The notes beneath the pieces are model-generated. The model was given only the letters and a program-made list of their open reading frames with translations. It was not told the origin of the DNA and ran no database searches. Positions 42,711 to 51,223 of a DNA stretch of 64,000 bases are shown one piece after another; the first letter of the stretch is position 1, and each line of letters starts with the position of its first letter. Made by a program: the position numbers and the translations under genes. Origin of the DNA: an uncultured Saccharospirillaceae bacterium (lineage in GTDB: Bacteria; Pseudomonadota; Gammaproteobacteria; Pseudomonadales; Oceanobacteraceae); the NCBI GenBank assembly GCA_947499545.1, contig CANMOZ010000012.1, positions 1 to 64,000 of the forward strand, written 5' to 3'.

Positions 42711-43307
42711 TCATGCCAGAATCAATTCTGATGATTTAACCCACGCACCAATCGAGTGGCTTGCTTCTTTCAGTGCTTTCACCTGAAGCTCAGATTGAGA
42801 CAAGCCTTCTGCGTACACCCAAGTCTGATCGCTAAGACCGACAAAGTTCAAAAAAGCCGTTACCGAGTCAGACTGACCATCTCTTTCTGTTCCCAAATGA
42901 CGCCCACCCCTTGTTGCCACCACCAACAAAGGCTTTGATGGCAACAGACCAATAGGCCCTTGCGCCGTATACTTAAAGGTCACACCTGCACGGGCAATGA
43001 AGTCAAAATAACTCTTCAACTGCGCAGGAATATCAAAGTTATACATAGGCAGCGTCAATATGATCCTATCAGCGGTTTTAAGCTCCTCAATCAACTCATC
43101 CGATAGTCGCCTAGCTTGCTGCTGAGTTTCGCTCAGGGGAGTTTCCTCTCTAAAACCAAGGAATACTTCTTCTGTTAGATAAGGGATCGGTTGACTCATC
43201 AAGTCTCGAATGCGATAGGTCTCAGAGGAGGCTTCTAGAGCATCTGTCACCAACTGAAAAGAAGAAGACTGGCTCAAAATGCTGCTTTTAATAACAAGTG
43301 TGTTCAT
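42711..43307 (-). CDS. azoR: FMN-dependent NADH-azoreductase
   Basis: The 198-residue flavodoxin-fold quinone/azo reductase has the family segments VIKSSILSQSSSF (FMN phosphate loop), LTLPMYNFDIPAQLKSYFDFI and VVATRGGRHLG. AzoR dimers reduce azo dyes and quinones by two-electron transfer from NADH, probably protecting against thiol stress. No LysR-type regulator is beside it. It ends against the Usp gene with only four bases between the two stops. Confidence 0.93.
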   Translation of the reverse strand: MNTLVIKSSILSQSSSFQLVTDALEASSETYRIRDLMSQPIPYLTEEVFLGFREETPLSETQQQARRLSDELIEELKTADRIILTLPMYNFDIPAQLKSYFDFIARAGVTFKYTAQGPIGLLPSKPLLVVATRGGRHLGTERDGQSDSVTAFLNFVGLSDQTWVYAEGLSQSELQVKALKEASHSIGAWVKSSELILA

Positions 43308-43447
43308 GCTTAAGCTATCTCTCGGAATTGATCTTTGCTGAGAGACAGCTTAATAAACACCATAACCGAATAACATGAGAGATTATGCAGCCTATTGTTC
43401 GTATTTATCGAACAAACAAGAAGTGACCCCTTGCTTTTAAGGCTGTT

Positions 43448-44254
43448 TTATTCAGCCTTACTTAGAAAATATTCAGTATAAAGCCGCTGGTATTCACCTG
43501 AGGATTTCATCGAGTCAAGGGTGCTCTGCCATTTGTCTACTACCCAGTCTGGGACGGATGTCGAGATAGCAATAAATCCTTGAGATTTCAGCACGATAAC
43601 GGGTGTCTGATGAACTCTGTCGGGGTCTAAACCTGCAACTTTGATTTTCTTATCAAGGGTACTCTCAGCAGAAGGCGTTAACGCCACCCGATAAGTTGCA
43701 AGCATTTTAAAGCAGGTCTCATAGCTAGTGCTGGGAAATAGGTTTTCAAATCCGTTGTTCTTTAACGTCTCTTGATGAACCCCTCCATTCAACACGCAGA
43801 TGAGTTCCACCTTTTTTGCGTCTTCGAGCGTTCTTATACCTGTTGGATTTTTTTTCATCTCATAGAAATAATCCACTTCCGTTTGCAAAGGACCCACCCA
43901 TTTAAACTTATCTTCCCTGTCAGGCGTTCTACTCACATTAAACAGCGCATAACTTTCCCCAACCTGAACAAGCTTAAAGGCCCTTTTAAAAGGCATTTCT
44001 TTAATTTTCGCATGGTTTTTGTAATCCAGCGATTGCATCATAAGCTTAACGACTTCCAGATTAAAAGCGCGTTTCCCGGCATGTTTTTTCCCAAACAAAT
44101 CACCGTCATCATTTTTATAAACCTGCCCTTGAAGGGAGTGCGTCAACACTTCAAGTTCGTATGCACATGCTCCGTTTAAAAAAACCAACCAAAAAATCGG
44201 CGCCATAATGAAAGAGAAGCAATGGTTAAATAACGTCTTTTTCTTTGAGGTCAT
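43448..44254 (-). CDS. Periplasmic solute-binding protein, family 3-like
   Basis: The start is placed at the ATG at 44254, since the frame to 44314 has no ribosome-binding site. The 268-residue protein has a signal peptide (FSFIMAPIFWLVFLNGACA). The two-lobe fold is recognisable: VVKLMMQSLDYKN and EMPFKRAFKLVQVGESYALFNVSRTPDREDKFKWVGP belong to lobe 1, and LEDAKKVELICVLNGGVHQETLKNNGF starts lobe 2. No permease or ATPase gene is nearby, so it may be an orphan binding protein or a sensor input. The ligand is unknown. Confidence 0.8.
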   Translation of the reverse strand: MTSKKKTLFNHCFSFIMAPIFWLVFLNGACAYELEVLTHSLQGQVYKNDDGDLFGKKHAGKRAFNLEVVKLMMQSLDYKNHAKIKEMPFKRAFKLVQVGESYALFNVSRTPDREDKFKWVGPLQTEVDYFYEMKKNPTGIRTLEDAKKVELICVLNGGVHQETLKNNGFENLFPSTSYETCFKMLATYRVALTPSAESTLDKKIKVAGLDPDRVHQTPVIVLKSQGFIAISTSVPDWVVDKWQSTLDSMKSSGEYQRLYTEYFLSKAE

Positions 44255-44419
44255 TAATAGATACCTGTGGAGAAAACCGTCCAGAATACTCAGTTTAGCA
44301 GCCCCTCTTAGCACACTGTCGCCATTGATGACTCCTCCTTTGATATAGTGCCGATAAATCTATCCCCCCATTAGCTTGCTTGAGGAATTCATTCGCACCC
44401 TTTTAGGAGTTGAATTATC

Positions 44420-45136
44420 ATGGATGTTTGTTCACCCACCCACCGCCAATCACACACAGAAACCTCTTCTAGTACCGCCTCTCTTTCAAATACCTACACC
44501 CGCGATTGTTTAGAACGAGACATGTTGTCTCTTCAGTCTGAAATCAACCGTTTATTAACTCAGCACACCTCACTCCAAACCAATGGCATCACCTATGAAT
44601 GCGCACAAGCCGCAGGGCGATTGCTAAAGCTTGATCATTATTTCCTAAGAAACACACATGTTGACTATTTTATTCACGCAGTAAAAAAAGGGGACAGCAG
44701 CGATCAATATTATGATGGAGACAAATTTCATTTCTCCATAAACAGCGACCAAGCACCGGAAGCTTTTGAACAAATTTCTCCCTACCTTCTTTCAGAGCAG
44801 AATCCTTTCAGTCATTGGAAAATGACAGATCTTGATCGCTACCCCAGACATGAACGCTTGTATATTGGAGGGCAAATTACGCTATATGCAGCAACGGATA
44901 CAAAAGACAACACCTACTCTGCAGAGATGTTAGCCTCAATTAAATCTTTTATAAGACTGCTTGAAACAACGCTCAACGAAGCCAACATCACACCAGGCGT
45001 TCGTCCCTCATCCGATGTTTCCCAGGATGACTGGCATTTTTGTTCTTATCGAAATGAATTTCGAAGCTCTCGGGAGGCCCATACAAATCATCAGCACGAA
45101 CTTTTAAATGAGCCATTTTTTAAGGTACTGTTGTGA
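44420..45136 (+). CDS. OspF/SpvC/HopAI1-family phosphothreonine lyase, probable type III effector
   Basis: The 238-residue protein matches SpvC/OspF along its length. The catalytic set is in register with Salmonella SpvC, shifted by two: K102 and H104 (GDKFHFSIN), K134 (HWKMTDLDR), R146 (ERLYIGGQ) and Y156 (ITLYAA). Other shared blocks are SPYLLSEQNPFSHW, a YSAEML helix, and the end YRNEFRSSREA with LLNEPFFKVLL. The family removes phosphate from phosphothreonine in the pT-x-pY loop of host MAP kinases by irreversible beta-elimination. The Ser/Thr-rich first 30 residues look like a type III secretion signal. AGGAG precedes the start. The cytosine deaminase gene follows after 46 bases. Confidence 0.92.
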   Translation: MDVCSPTHRQSHTETSSSTASLSNTYTRDCLERDMLSLQSEINRLLTQHTSLQTNGITYECAQAAGRLLKLDHYFLRNTHVDYFIHAVKKGDSSDQYYDGDKFHFSINSDQAPEAFEQISPYLLSEQNPFSHWKMTDLDRYPRHERLYIGGQITLYAATDTKDNTYSAEMLASIKSFIRLLETTLNEANITPGVRPSSDVSQDDWHFCSYRNEFRSSREAHTNHQHELLNEPFFKVLL

Positions 45137-45182
45137 TCGCTTTCGATTACAAGCCCTTGCTTACAAGTTAAAAGGAATGTTC

Positions 45183-45620
45183 ATGAATGAGTTTATGCAA
45201 GCCGCCATTGAAGAGGCTAAAAAAGGCCTTAAAGAAGGTGGAATACCCATCGGATCTGTACTGGTACATGAAAACAAGATCATTGGCAGGGGTCATAATC
45301 GAAGGGTGCAAAAAGGCAGCGCTATTTTACACGGAGAAATGGATGCGCTGGAAAATGCAGGCAGGTTGTCCGCCAACACCTATCGAGAGTCGGTTATATA
45401 CAACACACTCTCCCCTTGCTCAATGTGCACTGGTGCCATTTTATTGTATGAAATCCCAAAAGTCGTCATTGGTGAAAACCAAACCTTCATGGGCCAGGAG
45501 CACTTGTTACGAGAGAAAGGCATTGCTATCGAGGTCTTACAAAACTCTGATTGCATTCAAATGATGCGAACCTTCATTCAACAATCGCCTGAATTATGGA
45601 ATGAAGATATTGGCGTGTAA
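45183..45620 (+). CDS. Cytosine deaminase, fungal (Fcy1) type
   Basis: The start is the ATG at 45183, with AGGAA upstream. The 145-residue protein has the zinc site H50-G-E52 (HGEMDALENAGR) and P-C79-S-M-C82 (TLSPCSMCTGAILLYEIPKVV). GENQTFMGQEHLL and the C-terminal PELWNEDIGV are hallmarks of yeast Fcy1 cytosine deaminase rather than of bacterial CodA or tRNA-adenosine deaminase. It should convert cytosine to uracil for pyrimidine salvage. It is probably co-transcribed with the phosphothreonine lyase gene. A related guanine or nucleoside deaminase activity cannot be excluded. Confidence 0.85.
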   Translation: MNEFMQAAIEEAKKGLKEGGIPIGSVLVHENKIIGRGHNRRVQKGSAILHGEMDALENAGRLSANTYRESVIYNTLSPCSMCTGAILLYEIPKVVIGENQTFMGQEHLLREKGIAIEVLQNSDCIQMMRTFIQQSPELWNEDIGV

Positions 45621-45632
45621 TTTCAAAAGCAA

Positions 45633-45661
45633 TGTGTACTCAGCAACCCACTGGGTACACA
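45633..45661. terminator. Hairpin between convergent deaminase and hptB
   Basis: TGTGTACTCAG (45633-45643) pairs with CTGGGTACACA (45651-45661), 11 pairs with one G-T wobble, around a 7-base loop. It starts 12 bases after the deaminase stop and ends 12 bases past the hptB stop. It is well placed as a bidirectional terminator, though without a clear T tract. Confidence 0.45.
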
Positions 45662-45673
45662 GCTGACGTCGTA

Positions 45674-46006
45674 TTAAATCAACTTGTTTAATTGGGCACT
45701 TACGTGTTGATATTCTTGTTCAATTTGAGCCATCAACTCTGATGCTTGATCTAATGTGTTCGCTTTACCGCATTCTTCTAATTTATTACAAATACTGGCC
45801 AAATCGGCAGCAAACAAGTTACTACTACTTCCTTTAATGCTATGGGCTATTTTTCTAATAGCATCTGCATCATCTTCCTCGATGCTGGTTTTGAGATTCG
45901 CAATACGCGTATCCGTATCGGCCAAATAGGTTTCAACCAATAAAGAAAAATCCTCTTCCATCACTTCTTTTAATTCCACCAATGCGTCGGTGTCCACATG
46001 CGCCAT
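45674..46006 (-). CDS. hptB: Histidine phosphotransfer protein (HptB-like)
   Basis: The 110-residue protein is a single HPt domain. The phosphorylated His is H55 in AHSIKGSSSNLFAADL, in a four-helix bundle. In Pseudomonas aeruginosa, HptB receives phosphate from hybrid kinases and passes it to HsbR. The next upstream gene here encodes an HsbR-like protein, 11 bases away, followed by a STAS partner, which reproduces the hptB-hsbR-hsbA order. The assignment rests on domain and synteny. Confidence 0.85.
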   Translation of the reverse strand: MAHVDTDALVELKEVMEEDFSLLVETYLADTDTRIANLKTSIEEDDADAIRKIAHSIKGSSSNLFAADLASICNKLEECGKANTLDQASELMAQIEQEYQHVSAQLNKLI

Positions 46007-46017
46007 AATTATGCTCT

Positions 46018-47757
46018 TTAAACCGGTTTTTGTGGTGGTGCGTCAGGATGCCAATGATATTCGGCTTTAACGACATTACCCCGACCTTCGTACGCTAACT
46101 TATCACAAAGCGAGGCAATTAAGGGAATCCCTCTTCCTGAATATACATCCTTGCCTTTCATGTCTAATTTAGACATCATTTTTTGATGATCAAATCCAGG
46201 GCCGCTGTCTTCAAGACGAATCAACAAATCGCCTCCACCCGATTGATCTGGCTCATGACGACATTCGATTCGAATATAGCCTTTCACATTTTCAGATCGT
46301 TTTGCTCTTTCAGAGTAATATTCTGCGAAACCTTCAGGTGACGCTTTCAGGCTTGAGTTCAACCCCAACACCCCATGCTCAAAAGCATTCGAAAATAATT
46401 CCGCCACCAGCGTATACAACTGCCCACTTTGATCTCTAAGGCTTGGCACTTCCGACACCACATGCATCAGCAATGGTAATGGATTATAATCACGCAATTG
46501 ATCATCTTTCAGCGTGATATCGACTTGCCACTCTGCCGGCCCGGTTATTGAGCCCGCTGCCCGTGCGATTTCCGCACTCCCCAACTCTTCTGGGTCAACC
46601 ATTTTCAACTCTAACAATGTCGTATCATCGTCACGATCCGCCTCGCCAATAAAGTCATTAACCGCCGCCAAAATGTCTTCAAAAATCGTGTCAGCATTTT
46701 GGTTCGTGCTAAAAACCTCTTCTAAACGAGTATCACCAAAGAGATCATTGTTATGATTTCTTGCTTCTAAAATGCCATCGGACCACATATAAAAGCGATC
46801 GCCTGGCTCCATAGCATAAGTGTAAGTGGAAGAATCAAAAGCATGTGTGTTTAATACGCCAAGTGGTAAATGATTAGACTTTACACGTTCAACATCTTGA
46901 TCAGCGGCTCTATAGAGAAAAAAGTCTGGCAGCCCGCCCATCCACACTTCCATTTCCGATGATCGAAAATTCAAGCACACCATGCAGGTACAACAAAAAT
47001 AGCCAACCGGCAAAATGGTTTTAAGTTTAAGATTCACCTCGCGCAATATTTCTTGGAGATTAAAACCTTTAGATGTCATGCCATAAAATATTTCAGCCAA
47101 AGGCATTGCACCAATAGCAGCAGGCAACCCATGCCCCGTAAAGTCACCGAGCAGCACATGCATATCACCCGAAGGCTTCCTTGCGGCTAAAAGCACATCC
47201 CCATTAAAAACAGCCAAAGGGGATAACAAATATTTAATGTTATTCAGCTCTAAGCAACCTGAATGCGCCACGTTGTCATAAACAGCCTTAGCGACTTGCT
47301 GTTCCAACAACATGTGGTCATTACGCTCACGAATTTCGTCACGCTGATGCTGCACGGTGCCATGCATTCGCCGCATCCGAGAAAAGGCTGCTATTTTGGC
47401 TTTTAAGATAATGCGATTGTATGGCTTGGAAAGAAAGTCATCGCCACCAGAGTCAAGACAGTCAGCGAGTGACTCAGCATCTTGTAAAGAGGTCAAAAAG
47501 ATAATGGGGACAACTTCATCGCCTGCCAATTCTTTTATTTTTCGTGCAGCTTCTTGCCCGGTCATCCGGGGCATGAGAGCATCCATTAAAATTATATCAG
47601 GCGCAAACTCTGTAAACTTCTCAACCGCTTCTACACCGTCTTCCGCCGTTACCACCTCATGACCTTGCTTTTTAACAATGGAAGCCAAGATCATGCGATC
47701 GGTTTGATTATCATCTGCGACTAGGATTTTTAAGCATTCATTGACAGTCTCGGTCAT
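46018..47757 (-). CDS. hsbR: Response regulator with PP2C phosphatase and anti-sigma kinase domains (HsbR-like)
   Basis: The 579-residue protein has three domains: a receiver (about 8-130, phospho-Asp D59 in ILMDALMPRMTG), a SpoIIE/PP2C phosphatase (about 165-390, LLGDFTGHGLPAAIGAMPL and MWSDGILEARN), and an RsbW-type ATPase (about 425-570, LVAELFSNAFEHGVLGL and DSGPGFD). This is the HsbR architecture and length. It both phosphorylates and dephosphorylates the STAS protein HsbA, switched by the receiver. In Pseudomonas this sets the choice between releasing FlgM/sigma-28 control and raising cyclic-di-GMP. Confidence 0.9.
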   Translation of the reverse strand: MTETVNECLKILVADDNQTDRMILASIVKKQGHEVVTAEDGVEAVEKFTEFAPDIILMDALMPRMTGQEAARKIKELAGDEVVPIIFLTSLQDAESLADCLDSGGDDFLSKPYNRIILKAKIAAFSRMRRMHGTVQHQRDEIRERNDHMLLEQQVAKAVYDNVAHSGCLELNNIKYLLSPLAVFNGDVLLAARKPSGDMHVLLGDFTGHGLPAAIGAMPLAEIFYGMTSKGFNLQEILREVNLKLKTILPVGYFCCTCMVCLNFRSSEMEVWMGGLPDFFLYRAADQDVERVKSNHLPLGVLNTHAFDSSTYTYAMEPGDRFYMWSDGILEARNHNNDLFGDTRLEEVFSTNQNADTIFEDILAAVNDFIGEADRDDDTTLLELKMVDPEELGSAEIARAAGSITGPAEWQVDITLKDDQLRDYNPLPLLMHVVSEVPSLRDQSGQLYTLVAELFSNAFEHGVLGLNSSLKASPEGFAEYYSERAKRSENVKGYIRIECRHEPDQSGGGDLLIRLEDSGPGFDHQKMMSKLDMKGKDVYSGRGIPLIASLCDKLAYEGRGNVVKAEYHWHPDAPPQKPV

Positions 47758-47824
47758 ATTCCGTACCTACCCCGACCGCCCCAATGGAAGTGCTAGATGT
47801 TTTTCCGCGTATCTAAAACGCTTA

Positions 47825-48124
47825 TCACTCGATGGTGAAAAGCTGCTCAAAATTAGAGATGGTCAGGATTTTTTTAACATCTTTATTACAGTTTGCAATC
47901 CGAACATCCGCATTGTCGCCGCCTGCATGATCTCTTAGCAGCAACAACATGCCGAGCGCAGAACTGTCCAAGTAGGTAGCATTTTTCATGTCAATGACAT
48001 ACTTCTCTATACCACCTTCAACCCGCTCATACGCGTCACGGAATTCTTGATGGGCACTAAAATCAAAGCGACCTTCTATTGAAATAGTCAGCTCATTTCC
48101 ATTGCTACCAGAAGAAATTGCCAT
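47825..48124 (-). CDS. hsbA: STAS-domain anti-sigma factor antagonist (HsbA-like)
   Basis: The start is the ATG at 48124, with GAGGGG a few bases upstream. The 99-residue protein is one STAS domain with the phosphoacceptor region ATYLDSSALGML (S54/S55). In Pseudomonas aeruginosa, HsbA is phosphorylated by HsbR; the unphosphorylated form binds the anti-sigma factor FlgM and the phosphorylated form activates the diguanylate cyclase HsbD. It lies 67 bases upstream of hsbR. The gap of 288 bases above it probably holds a promoter separating it from cheB. Confidence 0.88.
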   Translation of the reverse strand: MAISSGSNGNELTISIEGRFDFSAHQEFRDAYERVEGGIEKYVIDMKNATYLDSSALGMLLLLRDHAGGDNADVRIANCNKDVKKILTISNFEQLFTIE

Positions 48125-48412
48125 AATTGCCCCTCGAACCATTTATTTCCCTAGAGGTTGAGCTTCACATATTCCCCTAGATTGGTCATCGCCCATCTAG
48201 GCCACCTTACTTCAACTTAGGCCAACCTATTAAATGCAGCTGGCTATTCGATCAATGTAAGGCTCTACAACCTTGATGAGCATACACCAGAAACCTGGCA
48301 TTCCACCCACCATCATACATAGCATAGCCTACACAGACTTTGGCGAAACTTTAATGAGCCGCTTTCAGTAGACTAGGCGCCACACACCCAGAGCCCTGCT
48401 CCTTTTTACGCC

Positions 48413-49492
48413 CTAACGGGCTTTAGCAGTCCCTTTTTGTAAAAATTGAATGATGTTATCGCCAATCTTGGGTAAAGGCAGGACTTTATCCGCACCACCC
48501 AGTTTAAATACCGCTCCAGGCATGCCCCAGACGACACTGGTTTCTTCATCTTGAATAATCGTAAAGCAACCCGTGTTTTTCATTTCAACCATTGCCTTGG
48601 CACCATCGGCGCCCATTCCGGTCAACATCACACCGACAGCACGACCACGGCAAAGCTCTGCTACAGAATTAAACAAAACTTCAACCGAAGGCATATGCCG
48701 ATTCACCGGATCACCGCTGTAGACTTTACAGCTGTACCCTCCCGTGCCTGATCGACTCAGTGCCAAGTGTTTGTCTCCTGGAGCTATATAGACATGCCCA
48801 GGCATTAAACGATCTCCATTGGAGGCCTCTAGCACCGTCAGTTCAAACAAACGATTCATGCGCTCTGCGAAAGATGTACTAAACACCGGGGGAATATGCT
48901 GAGTAATCACCATAGGCGGACTGTCAGGCGGCATGGTCATCAAAAACTCACGAATCGCCTCAGTACCACCTGTTGAAGCACCAACGGCAATGATGTAGTC
49001 CGTTCTGAGCTTCATGCGGCTAACAGAGGGTGCCGGTTTTTTTATAGATGGATCAATCTTTCGCTGAGATTGGGCTTCTAAACGTTTGACGTTAGCCGTC
49101 GCAGCAGCCAAGACCTTTTCAATGATAACGTCACGATATTGGGCTAAGGAAGCCGAGTCATGATTCGACGGTTTACCGACATAATCCACAGCCCCAAGCT
49201 CTAGTGCTTCTAATGTCACCGGAGCTCCCTGCTGCGTTAAGGTCGAAATCATCACGACGGGCATGGGCCTAAGCCGCATTAAATTTTTCAAAAAAGTAAT
49301 GCCATCCATTTTAGGCATTTCAACATCAAGGGTAATCACATCAGGATTTAATTGTTTGATTTTTTCACGGGCAATAAAAGGGTCAGATGCCGTACCGACC
49401 ACTTCTATACGAGTTTCAGTCGCAAACATCTCCGACAGTACTTTACGAATCAGCACCGAGTCATCGACAATAAGTACCTTGACCTTACTCAT
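48413..49492 (-). CDS. cheB: Chemotaxis glutamate methylesterase/deamidase
   Basis: The start is the ATG at 49492, with AGGAAGG upstream. The 359-residue protein has a receiver domain (about 1-125, KVLIVDDSVLIRKV and VITLDVEMPKMDG) and a C-terminal methylesterase (about 165-355). Catalytic segments are VGASTGGTEAIREFL (Ser), TQHIPPVFSTSFAERMN (His) and VMLTGMGADGAKAM (Asp). It removes methyl groups from receptor glutamates as feedback. cheD lies 98 bases upstream and cheR follows in the same series. Confidence 0.96.
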   Translation of the reverse strand: MSKVKVLIVDDSVLIRKVLSEMFATETRIEVVGTASDPFIAREKIKQLNPDVITLDVEMPKMDGITFLKNLMRLRPMPVVMISTLTQQGAPVTLEALELGAVDYVGKPSNHDSASLAQYRDVIIEKVLAAATANVKRLEAQSQRKIDPSIKKPAPSVSRMKLRTDYIIAVGASTGGTEAIREFLMTMPPDSPPMVITQHIPPVFSTSFAERMNRLFELTVLEASNGDRLMPGHVYIAPGDKHLALSRSGTGGYSCKVYSGDPVNRHMPSVEVLFNSVAELCRGRAVGVMLTGMGADGAKAMVEMKNTGCFTIIQDEETSVVWGMPGAVFKLGGADKVLPLPKIGDNIIQFLQKGTAKAR

Positions 49493-49590
49493 AAACCTTC
49501 CTCTAGTGAGGCTGACTGGCATATCACGCCATGTTTAAACACTCGACCCCATCACTCAAACCTAGCCACAACATTTAAGCTGAACAAAAT

Positions 49591-50232
49591 TCAAAACAAT
49601 TCAACATCACCCGGTTTCGTCGTTTCTTGTTTAATGGTTTGCATGTAATCTTGTTCGCGACGAATAATCGTTTCATTCCGACCCGATGCCATCTTTTTCA
49701 CTTTAGCCGATCCGGTATCCGGAAAATACAACACCTTCCTTGAAAAAATATCCCCGACATCGGAAGAGGATACCGACAACCCTTCCTTTCGAATAAAATC
49801 ATAGGCAAAGATAATATTGCGCTGCCCAATGTCAGTCAGATTTGCAAGCACCTGGCCACCACCAAACAACTTCACCTCCAAATTGTGTTTTTTCCCGCCC
49901 AGTTTTAACACCTGGTTTAGCAAAAATTCCATTGCCCAGTTACCGTAGCGAGTGGCGCCCGTTACATCCGAGTCTCCCCACTTCACCGTATGATCCCCTT
50001 GCACGGGCAACATAAAGTGATTCATTCCGCCTATGCCTAGTGTCCTATCGCGAATGCAAGCCGATATACAGGAACCCAGCACCGTACAAATCATTTCACC
50101 ATGAGTGCTTACATAGAACTCACCCGGCAAAATTTTCGCTGACCAGACTTGCAGCCGATCATCCCAGTAGCGGTTCACATGCTCAAAACCAGGAAGCGAT
50201 GTAGGTTGTTTCAATGGGGTTTTATTGATCAA
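49591..50232 (-). CDS. cheD: Chemoreceptor glutamine deamidase
   Basis: The 213-residue protein has the catalytic Cys and His in MICTVLGSCISACIRD and GIGGMNHFMLP. The C-terminal half has VKLFGGGQVLANLTDIGQRN. CheD converts specific receptor glutamines to glutamates and, in some species, is regulated by CheC or CheY. It sits between cheR and cheB, so the operon encodes methyltransferase, deamidase and methylesterase together. About 40 extra residues at the N-terminus precede the core. Confidence 0.94.
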   Translation of the reverse strand: MINKTPLKQPTSLPGFEHVNRYWDDRLQVWSAKILPGEFYVSTHGEMICTVLGSCISACIRDRTLGIGGMNHFMLPVQGDHTVKWGDSDVTGATRYGNWAMEFLLNQVLKLGGKKHNLEVKLFGGGQVLANLTDIGQRNIIFAYDFIRKEGLSVSSSDVGDIFSRKVLYFPDTGSAKVKKMASGRNETIIRREQDYMQTIKQETTKPGDVELF

Positions 50233-50286
50233 ATGCCGTCCCTCTAAACCCTTGCCGGTATATTGCTCACACTCGCTGCACTTTCA

Positions 50287-51117
50287 CTACTCAATGCGTT
50301 GATAAATCGTTTTACCGATGGACTTAAATCGCCCGCAACTTTTGGGGACACTTTCGGAATGCCCAATCATCATATAGCCACCCACTTTTAAAACCGAGGC
50401 ATAACGTTCAAACAAAGTGGCCTGCGTCTCTCGATTAAAATAAATCAACACATTACGACAAAACACCACATCGAACTTGTTTTTTATGGGCCAAGAGCCC
50501 AACAAATTCAAACGATTAAAACGGATAAGGCGTTTTAAAACCGGGTTGACCTCTACCTTTTCTTTATCCACTTTTTCAAACCAACGTGACACTCTCGCTT
50601 TACTCAATCCTTTTATTCGCTCTGCATCGTAAATTCCATTTCTGCCGTGCGACAGAACGTTCGAATCCAAATCCGTTGCTAAAATTTTGATGTCCCACCC
50701 GACATTTGGAAACTCTTCCGAAAATTGGATGGCAAGCGAATAGGGTTCCTCTCCCGTTGAACAACCCGCCGACCAAATACGGACCTTATGATCCCGCCTG
50801 TGCTCACTTTTTAACATGGGAATCACGTTATCACGCAAGAATTCGAAGTGATGATTTTCTCGGAAAAAGGAAGTCAGATTAGTCGTTATGGCGTTAATGA
50901 AATGGTCTATTTCACCGGTTTTGTCATTTAAGAGATAATCATGATATTGCGCGAAGGTTTGAAGACCTAAAAATCGAATGCGCCGCGCTAAACGACTGTA
51001 CACCATCTCACGCTTTTGATCGCCTAAGACAATTCCCGTATGGTCGTAAGCAAGCTGCACGAATGACCGAAAATCTTGATCGGTCATTGCATATTCTTTA
51101 ATGTTTTCTGGTGCCAT
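50287..51117 (-). CDS. cheR: Chemotaxis protein methyltransferase
   Basis: The start is the ATG at 51117, with AAGGAAG just upstream. The 276-residue protein has the N-terminal helical CheR domain (about 10-75) and the SAM-binding domain (RIWSAGCSTGEEPYSLAI, ILATDLDSNVL, DVVFCRNVLIYF). TSFFRENHHFEFL is the family motif. It methylates receptor glutamates. It lies directly downstream of a receptor whose C-terminus ends in DWEDF, a plausible CheR docking pentapeptide. Confidence 0.95.
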   Translation of the reverse strand: MAPENIKEYAMTDQDFRSFVQLAYDHTGIVLGDQKREMVYSRLARRIRFLGLQTFAQYHDYLLNDKTGEIDHFINAITTNLTSFFRENHHFEFLRDNVIPMLKSEHRRDHKVRIWSAGCSTGEEPYSLAIQFSEEFPNVGWDIKILATDLDSNVLSHGRNGIYDAERIKGLSKARVSRWFEKVDKEKVEVNPVLKRLIRFNRLNLLGSWPIKNKFDVVFCRNVLIYFNRETQATLFERYASVLKVGGYMMIGHSESVPKSCGRFKSIGKTIYQRIE

Positions 51118-51223
51118 GATCTTCCTTATACTGCGATCATACACCCTAGAGGGTGAGGGTTACCTGAGCGCTCTCATTCACTCAGGTAACACACTGATAA
51201 AACCATCCTCAGATCAGCCGTCG

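Noticed and set aside
48325-48353. TAAAGTTT on the minus strand upstream of hsbA, a perfect sigma-28 -35 element
   Set aside because: No GCCGATAA-like element lies at the 11-base spacing; the nearest resemblance is 16 bases away.
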